64,000 bases of DNA from Trichormus sp. NMC-1 (lineage in GTDB: Bacteria > Cyanobacteriota > Cyanobacteriia > Cyanobacteriales > Nostocaceae): the NCBI RefSeq assembly GCF_001858025.1, contig NZ_LZQD01000003.1:38260-102259 (forward strand), read 5' to 3'. The translations under genes and the position numbers were made by a program. This document shows, in pieces, positions 26,286 through 34,239 of the stretch. The notes under the pieces are model-generated. The model was not told where the DNA came from. It searched no databases and saw only the letters and a program-made list of their open reading frames with translations. Position 1 is the stretch's first letter; each line of letters starts with the position of its first letter.

Positions 26286-26652
26286 GTGAATCAGATCCAA
26301 TTGTCTTTAGTAATTAGTTACCTGCTAATGACTTGCTATTTCTTTACTAATTGGTTAAAGTTTTCCTTGCGTCAACCGACATCTTCTCCAGAAGATAAAT
26401 TTTTATCTTTTGTGATGTTTTTGATAACTACTATTTTCTGGCCTCTAATTATTCCCATTTCTTGCTCAAAAATTCTGAAAAATGGCAAACTGGAATTTAG
26501 TAATGTAATTCCCGTTCTTTTAACAATGTTTGCTTTTAGTATTTCCTACTATCTCAGTTCTTTTCATGGGCATTGGTTTTGCTATTATGATTTATTATGC
26601 CCTTATTCTTCCTAATTCGGTTAATTTAAACTATCGTCATCTAGTACTTTAG
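26286..26652 (+). pseudogene. Small membrane protein gene, probably frameshifted near its end
   Basis: GTG at 26286 follows AAGGAG by 8 bases and is preferred to the GTG at 26277. The frame encodes 109 residues with hydrophobic segments at about 5-20, 40-62 and 80-95, stopping at 26615. Near 26565 the hydrophobic pattern breaks (FHGHWFCYYDLLCPYSS). In the +1 frame the sequence continues GIGFAIMIYYALILPNSV to a stop at 26650-26652, which looks like a native membrane helix. A single-base indel around 26565 would explain this. Family unknown. Confidence 0.55.
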
Positions 26653-26655
26653 ACA

Positions 26656-27100
26656 TAAGTAGGTTAACAGAAAAATTTAAAGGTATGTGAAGAAAAGTAA
26701 AATCGCCCAAAGCTCTCTTCCTGTTCCCTGTTAAGAGTTCCCTGTTAAGAGTTCCCTGTTAAGAGTTCCCTGTTAAGAGTTCCCTGTTAAGAGTTCCCTG
26801 TTAAGAGTTCCCTGTTAAGAGTTCCCTGTTAAGAGTTCCCTGTTAAGAGTTCCCTGTTAAGAGTTCCCTGTTAAGAGTTCCCTGTTAAGAGTTCCCTGTT
26901 AAGAGTTCCCTGTTAAGAGTTCCCTGTTAAGAGTTCCCTGTTAAGAGTTCCCTGTTAAGAGTTCCCTGTTAAGAGTTCCCTGTTAAGAGTTCCCTGTTAA
27001 GAGTTCCCTGTTAAGAGTTCCCTGTTAAGAGTTCCCTGTTAAGAGTTCCCTGTTAAGAGTTCCCTTGCCCCAACGACAATTTTTAACGCCCACCTACTTA
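26656..27100. repeat. MITE-like element with an expanded 14-bp tandem array
   Basis: The ends are imperfect inverted repeats: TAAGTAGGTTAACAG at the left and, on the other strand, TAAGTAGGTGGGCGTTAA at the right. Inside, 26724-27059 holds 24 perfect copies of the 14-bp unit TTCCCTGTTAAGAG plus a partial copy. A related element with similar ends lies at 55432-55577. The rest of the 26653-27415 gap carries a second MITE (27311-27394) and no gene. Confidence 0.85.
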
Positions 27101-27310
27101 GAGTGCTTTTGTGCTTTTATCAATTATATGGAAATAAATTTAAGGAGATTAAATCTAGAGATAATTTGAATTTGATAATTGCTCTTTAAGTGCAATGTTA
27201 AAAAAGGATAGGTAATTCCAATTTGTGTATATTAGTTTTCTCAAAGATTTGTGGAATAACCTCTGAGTGAGAAGGTTGAATTCCAAATATCACATCCCAA
27301 ATAGGGATAA

Positions 27311-27394
27311 TATCATGTCCGCTAATCACTTATCAAAAAAAATCTCCGCGTAAGAGCGTCAGTTTAAATGATAAGTATTCAAACAGACATGATA
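27311..27394. repeat. MITE-like element (84 bp)
   Basis: The left end TATCATGTCCGCTAATCACT and the inverted right end TATCATGTCTGTTTGAATAC match at TATCATGTC and again at ACTTATCA about 16 bases in. The core is 34 bp. It lies just downstream of the HtrA gene's stop. Confidence 0.7.
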
Positions 27395-27415
27395 TAAATT
27401 ACCTACTCCATAAAA

Positions 27416-28681
27416 TTACTGAACTCGTGTGGGGAATGCGCCTGGTTTAACAGCAATATTCAAACTCTGGCCATTGCGACGCAACTCTAGCTGCAAATTT
27501 CCGCCAATTTGGCTTTTATCTACTGCCTTTTGCACACCAGCAGCATCTGTTACTAATTGACCATTGAGTTTTTGAATGACATCACCAGCACGTATTCCGG
27601 CTTTAGCAGCGGGTGAATCAAGCATCACTTTTACGACTAACACGCCTTTATCTTCATTCACATTTAACCCACTGTTGGGGTCTGAATTGATGCTTTGCTT
27701 TACTTCAGGTGTTAAACCTAGCATCTGAATTCCCAGATAAGGATGTTGTGCTTTACCTGTAGCTATGAGTTGATTAGAAATACGTTGTGCTGTTTTGATA
27801 GGAATGGAAAATCCTAAGCCTTGCGCTCCTTGAATTATAGCTGTATTCATGCCTATCACTTCACCACGAGCATTGAGCAAAGGCCCACCAGAGTTACCAG
27901 GGTTAATTGCGGCATCAGTTTGAATAAATTCCACTCGCTTATCGGGAACACCAACTTGATTACTAGAGCGTCCGGTGGCGCTAACAATGCCTGTAGTGAC
28001 ACTATTATCTAAACCAAGGGGATTACCAATTGCGATCGCCCATTGTCCCGGTTGCAGTTGGTCAGAATTACCTATAGTCACTGTTGGCAAATTATCTGCT
28101 TGAATCTTTACAACTGCAACATCTGTTAATTCATCTTTCCCCACGACTTTACCTTTAAAGTTGCGCCCATCTTTAAGGGTGACAGTCACTGTATCAGCAC
28201 CATCAACTACATGAGCATTGGTGAGAATGCGACCATCCGCACTGAGAATAAAACCTGAACCGGTACCCCTTTCTACACGCCTGCCTCCCTGTGCTGGCAG
28301 TTGTGAGCCAAAAAAGCGACGGAACAATGGATCATTAAATTCCTCAGGTAGCCGACTTTGGACAGTACGGGAAGAATTAATTCGCACTACCGCAGGTCCT
28401 ACTTTCTGCACAACTTGAGTAATAAAATTAGGATCTGTAGTTCCTGATATCGGAGGTGCAGCATTAACTGGACTTACGGCTAGGTTAGATGCTGTTTTAG
28501 TTACATCATGCTGGTGACCAGCTAGATAACCACCGCCTAGGGTCATACCTGATCCCAGCAGCACCAAAGATAGAGAAGCCGCTGCTTTTTTCCAGGGTGT
28601 ATCATGATGGCTTGTGGTGTTAGCAGTGTTTGAGGAAACGCTGTTGGATAGGTTATCTCTGTCTTGTGGCTGGTTTTGCAT
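27416..28681 (-). CDS. HtrA/Deg-family serine protease with PDZ domain
   Basis: This is an envelope protease and chaperone of the Deg family (HhoA/HhoB/HtrA in cyanobacteria). From M1 at 28681 it encodes 421 residues: a membrane anchor or signal at about 33-55 (LSLVLLGSGMTLGGGYLAG), a trypsin-like domain with His (LTNAHVVDG), Asp (DELTDVAVVKI) and Ser (NPGNSGGPLLN), and one C-terminal PDZ domain (about 305-415). The frame is open to a TTG at 28792, but ATG at 28681 (MQNQPQDRDN) gives the expected start; no strong ribosome binding site marks it. It is divergent from the TetR gene. Confidence 0.9.
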   Translation of the reverse strand: MQNQPQDRDNLSNSVSSNTANTTSHHDTPWKKAAASLSLVLLGSGMTLGGGYLAGHQHDVTKTASNLAVSPVNAAPPISGTTDPNFITQVVQKVGPAVVRINSSRTVQSRLPEEFNDPLFRRFFGSQLPAQGGRRVERGTGSGFILSADGRILTNAHVVDGADTVTVTLKDGRNFKGKVVGKDELTDVAVVKIQADNLPTVTIGNSDQLQPGQWAIAIGNPLGLDNSVTTGIVSATGRSSNQVGVPDKRVEFIQTDAAINPGNSGGPLLNARGEVIGMNTAIIQGAQGLGFSIPIKTAQRISNQLIATGKAQHPYLGIQMLGLTPEVKQSINSDPNSGLNVNEDKGVLVVKVMLDSPAAKAGIRAGDVIQKLNGQLVTDAAGVQKAVDKSQIGGNLQLELRRNGQSLNIAVKPGAFPTRVQ

Positions 28682-28892
28682 TTGCTGTCTGGAAGGATAT
28701 TGAAGGTTATTACTAATGTAGATATTGTTTTTGAAGATCTTGTTGCAGACTTGTAGAGAAGTTGTGACAATAGAGACATAACCTCCTGGCAAATCAGTAT
28801 TAACAATTATAAGTTATCAATCTCATGACTGGGTTTAGGCGCTTAAGTTCCGCATCTATTGACAAACTTGTAAATAAGGTTTAAGTTAATAA

Positions 28893-28910
28893 ATAACGAG
28901 CGTTTGATAT
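28893..28910. promoter_or_regulatory. Candidate TetR operator upstream of the tetR gene
   Basis: ATAACGAGCGTTTGATAT is a degenerate form of the perfect palindrome ATAACGAATGTTCGTTAT found at 30876. It matches at 13 of 18 positions and lies 14 bases before the tetR start codon. This suggests autoregulation. Confidence 0.55.
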
Positions 28911-28924
28911 AGATAAACCGAGTT

Positions 28925-29518
28925 ATGCCGAAAATTGTTGATCATGAACAATACCGCAAAGAATTACTCGGTGCGTGTTTCGATTTATTTGCCGAAAAAG
29001 GTTATGGTTCCATCACCATGCGGCAAATTGCTGAGAAATTAAAGGTTTCTACAGGTACGCTGTATCATTACTTCCCCAACAAACAAGCTTTGTTTGAGCA
29101 ATTGGTGGAAGAGATCAGTCAGCAAGATGTAATTACAGGTTTGACCGAGTTTGGAGGAAAGAATAACTTATCTGAATTGATGCAAGTCTTGGGTCAATAC
29201 CTCGTTAAAAATGAGGAATATTTAATTAAGTGGACTTATGTCTGGATTGATTTTTGTCAACATCAAGACTCAAAAACAATGCTAAATAATAGTATTGTTT
29301 TTAAACACGCTAATCAACGATATCAGCAAGTAGTCTGTGATGTATTAGGTATTCAAGATGTGGTGTTAGCATCCTTTGTTTTGAGTTTTATCAATGGTGT
29401 AATTTTAGAAAAATTATGGGGTAATGAAAATATAAACTTCCTAGAACAATGTGAGATTTTAGGCGTAATGTTAACGGCATATTTACAGGAAAAGCCAAAA
29501 GTTAAAATAAATAATTAA
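28925..29518 (+). CDS. TetR-family transcriptional regulator
   Basis: This 197-residue protein has a typical TetR N-terminal helix-turn-helix (FAEKGYGSITMRQIAEKLKVSTGTLYHYFPNKQALF, about residues 22-57) and a helical ligand-binding C-terminus. It heads a same-strand cluster with the DevBCA-type exporter genes, 48 bp before devB, so it is likely the repressor of that exporter. Two related dyads (28893 and 30876) are candidate binding sites. The ligand is unknown. Confidence 0.9.
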   Translation: MPKIVDHEQYRKELLGACFDLFAEKGYGSITMRQIAEKLKVSTGTLYHYFPNKQALFEQLVEEISQQDVITGLTEFGGKNNLSELMQVLGQYLVKNEEYLIKWTYVWIDFCQHQDSKTMLNNSIVFKHANQRYQQVVCDVLGIQDVVLASFVLSFINGVILEKLWGNENINFLEQCEILGVMLTAYLQEKPKVKINN

Positions 29519-29566
29519 GCACCGAGAATAACAGATAAAATTATCAGTTTATTTGGGTAGAATTGG

Positions 29567-30856
29567 ATGACTCAAAAGATAGTATTTAAATCAGGAAATC
29601 AAGGGTTAATTTCTTTAGTTATAGCTGCTACTGCTATTACAGCCGGAATTGCTACTTATGGGATTTCTAATTTTGGACAAGTTGGGAAACAGCCTGTATC
29701 GGAATTAGGAGAAACTGCTTTTATTTCCCAACAAGTGACGGCTTTGGGAAGATTGGAACCAGAAACGGAAGTCATTAGCTTATCTGCACCTTTAGATTTG
29801 GATGGCGATCGCGTGGCACAAGTGTTAGTTAAAGAAGGGGAAAGAGTAAAAGCGAAACAAGTAGTTGCAGTTTTAGATTCACGCGCTAAGTTACAAAATG
29901 CTGTTCTCCAAGCGGAGAAACAAGTTAGAGTTTCCCAAGCTAAACTTGAGCAAATCAAAGCTGGAGCAAAATCAGGAGATATTCAAGCACAAGAAGCGAG
30001 TATTGAACGGATCAAAGCCCAATCTCAAGGAGACAAAAAACAGCAACAAGAAAATATTGCTCGCATAGAAGCACAATGGCAAGGTGATAGAATTGCACAA
30101 GAAGCAACTATTAATAAATTAGCCGCAGAATTTAACAACGCCGAAGTAGAATCTCAACGTTATCAACAGTTATATTCTGAAGGTGCGATTTCTAATTCTG
30201 TGATTGATAGCAAACGCTTAAATGTAGAAACTGCTAAACAACAATTAGGTGAAGCTAAAGCAGTTCTTAACCGAATTAACGCCACTGCTAAAAAGCAACT
30301 ATCAGAAGCTAGAGTTGCACTAAACAGAATTAATACTACTGGAAATAAACAAGTTACCGAAGCTAAAGCCACACTCAACAGTATTGCCGAAGTTCGTCCC
30401 GTAGATGTGAAATTAGCACAAACAGAAGTCGAAAGTGCGATAGCTATCCTCAAACGCGCCCAAATTGACCTAGAAGGGGCTTATATTCGCGCCCCAATGA
30501 CAGGACAAATTCTGAAAATTCATACCCGTGTCGGTGAAAAAATTAACAACTCTGGTATTGCAGACTTCGCACAAACAGACCAAATGTTGGCAATTGCAGA
30601 AGTTTATAAAACTGATATTAACAAAATCAAACTCGGACAAAAAGCAGTAGTTACGAGTCAAGCATTTACAGGTGAACTGCGGGGAACAGTTGCACAAATT
30701 GGCTTACAAGTTAATCGCCAAAATGTTTTTAGTAATCAGCCAGGGGAAAATTTAGATGGCCGGGTGGTTGAAGTAAAAATTCGCCTCAACCCGGAAGATA
30801 GTAAACAAGTTGGAGGTTTAACTAACTTGCAAGTACAAACAGCAATTAAATTGTAA
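29567..30856 (+). CDS. devB: HlyD-type membrane fusion protein of a DevBCA-like exporter
   Basis: This 429-residue periplasmic adaptor links an inner-membrane ABC transporter to an outer-membrane TolC-type channel. An N-terminal membrane segment lies at about 13-32. A lipoyl-like half (LGRLEPETEV, LVKEGERVKAKQVVAVLD) is followed by a long coiled coil (about 100-285, with repeated QAQEASIERIKA and EAKAVLNRI patterns), then the second lipoyl half (AYIRAPMTGQILKIHTRVGE) and a beta barrel. In Anabaena DevBCA exports heterocyst glycolipids, but the family has several paralogues, so the substrate here is open. Confidence 0.88.
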   Translation: MTQKIVFKSGNQGLISLVIAATAITAGIATYGISNFGQVGKQPVSELGETAFISQQVTALGRLEPETEVISLSAPLDLDGDRVAQVLVKEGERVKAKQVVAVLDSRAKLQNAVLQAEKQVRVSQAKLEQIKAGAKSGDIQAQEASIERIKAQSQGDKKQQQENIARIEAQWQGDRIAQEATINKLAAEFNNAEVESQRYQQLYSEGAISNSVIDSKRLNVETAKQQLGEAKAVLNRINATAKKQLSEARVALNRINTTGNKQVTEAKATLNSIAEVRPVDVKLAQTEVESAIAILKRAQIDLEGAYIRAPMTGQILKIHTRVGEKINNSGIADFAQTDQMLAIAEVYKTDINKIKLGQKAVVTSQAFTGELRGTVAQIGLQVNRQNVFSNQPGENLDGRVVEVKIRLNPEDSKQVGGLTNLQVQTAIKL

Positions 30857-30875
30857 AGATTGTTTGCTGTTAAAC

Positions 30876-30893
30876 ATAACGAATGTTCGTTAT
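30876..30893. promoter_or_regulatory. Perfect 18-bp palindrome, candidate TetR operator inside the exporter operon
   Basis: ATAACGAATGTTCGTTAT is fully self-complementary, the size and form of a TetR-family operator. It lies 19 bases after devB and 60 bases before the DUF2834 gene, so it may control an internal promoter for the DUF2834-devC-devA part. A related site lies upstream of tetR. Confidence 0.65.
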
Positions 30894-30952
30894 CAATTAT
30901 AATCAATTAGTTGAAATTGCAACCTAAAAACTACTTCGTGGTGAATTAAATC

Positions 30953-31276
30953 ATGCTTACACCTATATACATATCGCTTGCTATTCTCGGCTTAGTTCTT
31001 CCATATTCTCAGTTTATTCCCTTTATATTAGAGCATGGATTTGATATAAAACTGTTTTTTGAACAACTTTTTGCTAACAAAATATCTGGTTTTTTTGGAT
31101 TTGATGTAATTGTTTCTTCCCTCGTATTTTGGGTATTAATATTTAGTGAAGGAACAAGGCTAAAAATGCAAAATTTGTGGATTTACATTGTTTGTAATCT
31201 TACGGTTGGTGTTTCCTTTGGTCTGCCCTTATTTTTGTTGATGCGACAACGACAGATAGAACAAAAGACTGATTAA
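30953..31276 (+). CDS. DUF2834 membrane protein
   Basis: This 107-residue protein has three hydrophobic segments (about 3-22, 47-68 and 76-97). The features SLAILGLVLPYSQFIPFI, FGFDVIVSSLVFWVLIFSEG and FGLPLFLLMRQ are typical of DUF2834. Function unknown. It sits 26 bp before devC and 97 bp after devB on the same strand, directly after the 18-bp palindrome, so it is likely co-expressed with the exporter. Confidence 0.8.
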   Translation: MLTPIYISLAILGLVLPYSQFIPFILEHGFDIKLFFEQLFANKISGFFGFDVIVSSLVFWVLIFSEGTRLKMQNLWIYIVCNLTVGVSFGLPLFLLMRQRQIEQKTD

Positions 31277-31302
31277 CTTAGTTATTAAGAGGCGGTGAAA
31301 AA

Positions 31303-32484
31303 ATGTTATTTCAACTATTTCGTAAAACGCCTCTAGCTTGGCGACAGTTAATGAAGGGAAAAACGCGGCTGGCTATTGCAGTCGCTGGGATTACTTTTGC
31401 AGATATGCTGATGTTTATTCAGATGGGTTTTGAAAGTGCGTTATTTGATTCAGCGATTCAACCCCATCGGAATTTACAAGCAGATTTAGTTTTAATTAAC
31501 CCCCAATTTGAAACTCTATTCTCAGTTAAAAGCTTTTCTAGAGAAAAACTTTATCAAGCATTAAGTTATGATGGTGTTAAGTCTGTAAGTTCGATTTATA
31601 TTAGTACCGGACAATGGCGAAATCCACAAACACGAATTGATCGAGCTATCTTAATTTGGGGTGTAGATCCAGTTCAACCTGGATTGAGATTTCCTGAAGT
31701 CCAAAAAAATAAAGATGATCTCAAGCAACTGCATCAAGTTATGTTTGATCAAGCCAGTCGTCCTGAATATGGTGCTGTGGGTGAGATCTTTAAAAACACA
31801 GGTAATTTTCAAACAGAACTAAATAGTAAATTTGTTAGTGTCAAAGGTTTATTTAGTAATGGTGCTTCCTTTGCAGCTGATGGTAATGTTATCACTAGTG
31901 ATTCCACCTTTTTACAATTATTTCCTACCCGCAAAGCTGATCAAATTGAAGTTGGGTTAATTACTCTCAAACCAGGTGCTGATATTGAAAAAGTCAAAGC
32001 ACAACTGAGAACAGGATTAAATCCAGATCAAAAAAATCCTTTTGTTCAAGTTGATACTCCTGAAGGATTTGCTCAAAAAGAAAAAAGTTACTGGGCTAAT
32101 GGGACTGGAATTGGTTTTATTTTCGGCTTGGGTGTAGGAGTTGGGTTTATTGTCGGTATTGTAATAGTTTATCAAATTCTTTATTCTGATGTTTCTGATC
32201 ACTTACCAGAATACGCCACTCTCAAAGCAATGGGTTACAGCGATAATTATTTTTTGGTAGTTTTGTTGCAAGAGGCATTATTTTTAGCAGTTTTGGGTTA
32301 TTTACCTGCATTTTTTCTATCTTTCGGGCTGTATCAACTCACTTATTCTGCTACATTGCTGCCGATTTTCATGAAAACAGATCGAGCGATTAATGTTTTT
32401 ATTTTAACGGTGATTATGTGTAGTGTTTCTGGGGCAATTGCTATTAGAAAATTACGTTCTGCTGACCCTGCGGATGTTTTTTAG
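31303..32484 (+). CDS. devC: DevC-family ABC exporter permease
   Basis: This 393-residue permease opens LFRKTPLAWRQLMKGKTRLAIAVAGITFADMLMFIQMGF, the DevC signature with the first membrane helix at about 24-43. A large periplasmic domain (45-260) is followed by an FtsX module with three helices (about 265-290, 315-345, 355-380). It pairs with DevA and DevB to form a tripartite exporter. The stop at 32482-32484 is followed within 7 bases by a MITE. Confidence 0.9.
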   Translation: MLFQLFRKTPLAWRQLMKGKTRLAIAVAGITFADMLMFIQMGFESALFDSAIQPHRNLQADLVLINPQFETLFSVKSFSREKLYQALSYDGVKSVSSIYISTGQWRNPQTRIDRAILIWGVDPVQPGLRFPEVQKNKDDLKQLHQVMFDQASRPEYGAVGEIFKNTGNFQTELNSKFVSVKGLFSNGASFAADGNVITSDSTFLQLFPTRKADQIEVGLITLKPGADIEKVKAQLRTGLNPDQKNPFVQVDTPEGFAQKEKSYWANGTGIGFIFGLGVGVGFIVGIVIVYQILYSDVSDHLPEYATLKAMGYSDNYFLVVLLQEALFLAVLGYLPAFFLSFGLYQLTYSATLLPIFMKTDRAINVFILTVIMCSVSGAIAIRKLRSADPADVF

Positions 32485-32490
32485 GCTTTA

Positions 32491-32596
32491 TACAGCACTT
32501 CCCGATGTTATGAGGTACAAGAACCCCACCCCCAACCCCCTCCCCGCAAGCGATGAGGGGGCTAAGATTTACCTCATAAGAGCGGAAACCGCTGTA
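32491..32596. repeat. MITE between devC and devA
   Basis: The ends TACAGCACTTCCCGATGTTA and, inverted, TACAGCGGTTTCCGCTCTTA continue into shared TATGAGGTA. The core holds a CCCCCTCCCCGC/GGGGGC stem. It splits what would normally be a tight devC-devA junction, adding 187 bp. Confidence 0.75.
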
Positions 32597-32671
32597 AGCC
32601 CACCCTATACCCCGCTGTTGCGGGGGAGTAAAAAAGCAATCTTGACTAATTTTAATACCAAGAAAAATCCT

Positions 32672-33409
32672 ATGTTGCAAGTGTATGCTCAATCTAATAT
32701 TGCTTCTGAAACAGTCATTGCTGTTTCTAACCTCAATTATTATTTTGGTGATGGAGGGCTGCGTAAACAAGCCTTATTTGATATTAATTTGGAGATTAAA
32801 GCTGGCGAAATTGTGATTATGACGGGGCCTTCCGGTTCGGGAAAAACTACCCTGTTGTCACTGTTGGGGGGCTTGCGTTCTGCCCAAGAAGGGAGTTTGC
32901 AAATTTTAGGACAAGAAATGTGCAGTGCGAGTAAGCGACAGTTAACTAAATTGCGTCGTCAAATTGGTTATATTTTCCAAGCGCATAACCTGATGACTTT
33001 TTTAACCGCCAAAGAAAATGTACGGATGTCTTTAGAGTTGCATGAAGATTATTTGCAAGGAGATATGAACGCCAAAGCTACAGCTATGTTGGAAACTGTT
33101 GGTTTGGGAAATCGTGTCGATTACTATCCAGAGAGTTTATCAGGGGGACAAAAGCAACGAGTTGCCATTGCCCGCGCTTTAGTTAGTCATCCTCAAATAG
33201 TATTAGCTGATGAACCCACAGCAGCACTTGATAAAAAATCTGGACGCGACGTGGTGGAATTAATGCAAAAATTAGCTAAAGAACAAAATTGTACCATTTT
33301 GCTAGTCACCCACGATAACCGAATTCTCGATATAGCTGATCGCATCGTTTACATGGAAGATGGACAATTGAAAAGTGATGGAGTAGATATTGGGATAAAA
33401 GTAAATTAA
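32672..33409 (+). CDS. devA: DevA-family ABC exporter ATPase
   Basis: This 245-residue ATP-binding subunit has Walker A GPSGSGKTTLLSLLGG, Q-loop IGYIFQAHNLMTFLTA, signature LSGGQKQRVAIARAL, Walker B IVLADEPTAALD and switch His in LLVTHDNRI. The frame is open far upstream to 32423, but that part is MITE-encoded. ATG at 32672 (MLQVYAQSN) starts the conserved region, so I chose it. It completes the tetR-devB-DUF2834-devC-devA cluster. Confidence 0.9.
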   Translation: MLQVYAQSNIASETVIAVSNLNYYFGDGGLRKQALFDINLEIKAGEIVIMTGPSGSGKTTLLSLLGGLRSAQEGSLQILGQEMCSASKRQLTKLRRQIGYIFQAHNLMTFLTAKENVRMSLELHEDYLQGDMNAKATAMLETVGLGNRVDYYPESLSGGQKQRVAIARALVSHPQIVLADEPTAALDKKSGRDVVELMQKLAKEQNCTILLVTHDNRILDIADRIVYMEDGQLKSDGVDIGIKVN

Positions 33410-33416
33410 TCCTCCT

Positions 33417-33854
33417 TTATTTAAAGATAATTTCCTCCCGAATTTCCAGGTTAAGAGTTTTTTGAATTTTCAAAAGTTTTGTCAAACTAGCACTAGCATA
33501 TCCATTTGCTTCATCACGCTGTAACTGTTGAGGTTTAACTCCTAAAAGTTTGGCAAAACTCTCTTGAGTGTGTCCACGAATAATCCGCGCTTTAATTAGT
33601 GCTTCTGGTAATTTTTCTAAATTATCATATTGCAATCGCTCAATTTTACCTTGATTATTTTTGAGATTTTCGTACTCTTTTATGTCTTCAGTAAACTCCT
33701 CAATTTGGCTTTGTAGAGATTCTAAATAAGCTTCATGGCATATTTGGTCATTTTCATCTTCTGGAACTGGTTTACTGATCATTTGAGCTATTGCTAACTC
33801 AAATTTTTTCATTTCTGCCTTAGTAATATTGTACTGCCATTCATTTAAAATCAT
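33417..33854 (-). CDS. XRE-family helix-turn-helix protein, HigA/MqsA-like antitoxin type
   Basis: This is a 145-residue protein from ATG at 33854 (MILNEWQY). The N-terminal half is helical and acidic (coiled, about 15-70). The C-terminal 65 residues form an XRE domain: ALIKARIIRGHTQESFAKLLGVKPQQLQRDEANGY. This layout is shared by antitoxins of type II modules. No toxin gene lies beside it, so it may be an orphan antitoxin or a stand-alone regulator. A 13-bp perfect inverted repeat lies 33 bases upstream and could be its operator. Confidence 0.75.
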   Translation of the reverse strand: MILNEWQYNITKAEMKKFELAIAQMISKPVPEDENDQICHEAYLESLQSQIEEFTEDIKEYENLKNNQGKIERLQYDNLEKLPEALIKARIIRGHTQESFAKLLGVKPQQLQRDEANGYASASLTKLLKIQKTLNLEIREEIIFK

Positions 33855-33886
33855 AGTGTTTAACCTATAAATCATTTGTTTATTTG

Positions 33887-33925
33887 TGGCATTACCTAAC
33901 GATTAGAATTAATTAGGTAATGCCA
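33887..33925. promoter_or_regulatory. Long inverted repeat upstream of the XRE gene
   Basis: TGGCATTACCTAA and TTAGGTAATGCCA are perfect 13-bp arms separated by 13 bases. The position, in the presumed promoter of a helix-turn-helix gene, fits an autoregulatory operator. A hairpin role in RNA is also possible. Confidence 0.55.
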
Positions 33926-33996
33926 ATTTATTCCTTTATTGCTGATTTTGAATGTTGAATAATCAACCGCAGCAAAAAATATTTAGCCTCCTATTC

Positions 33997-34203
33997 TTAC
34001 AGATTAACTGCTACTATACCTTTAATATTGCCATTACGGTCTTGCTGAAAAAATTCTAAACAAGTGGTAAATGGATCTTCAAAAGTGTTGTTAGGAATCG
34101 AAAACTCGCAGCCATTAACCCAGCAATACAGACAGGATTGTAAAATAACGCACTCCAACTCCCAGACATCCCCTACTGATACTTGTTTCTGAGCAGCAAT
34201 CTG
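33997..34203 (-). pseudogene. Small open frame without a standard start, possible 5'-truncated gene
   Basis: The minus strand is open for 69 codons from just after a TAA at 34204-34206. It reads AQKQVSVGDVWELECVILQSCLYCWVNG and later CEFSIPNNTFEDPFTTCLEFF. No ATG, GTG or TTG opens the frame; ATT at 34200 is the only near-start. The composition looks protein-like (WELECVIL, cysteine pairs). It may be a truncated gene, a rare ATT start, or chance. Confidence 0.35.
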
Positions 34204-34239
34204 TTAATCTAGCTGTGTGCAGGATTAATAAAATAGTCA

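Noticed and set aside
26724-27065. Possible CRISPR array because of the regular repeat
   Set aside because: The 14-bp units are contiguous with no spacers; it is a simple tandem array inside a MITE.
28543-28806. 87-codon frame overlapping the HtrA N-terminus, with AGGAGG nearby
   Set aside because: The AGGAGG is only 2 bases from the internal ATG, the product has no recognisable features, and it overlaps the protease coding region.
32423-32671. N-terminal extension of DevA of about 83 residues
   Set aside because: The extension overlaps the end of devC and a MITE; the conserved ATPase starts at 32672.
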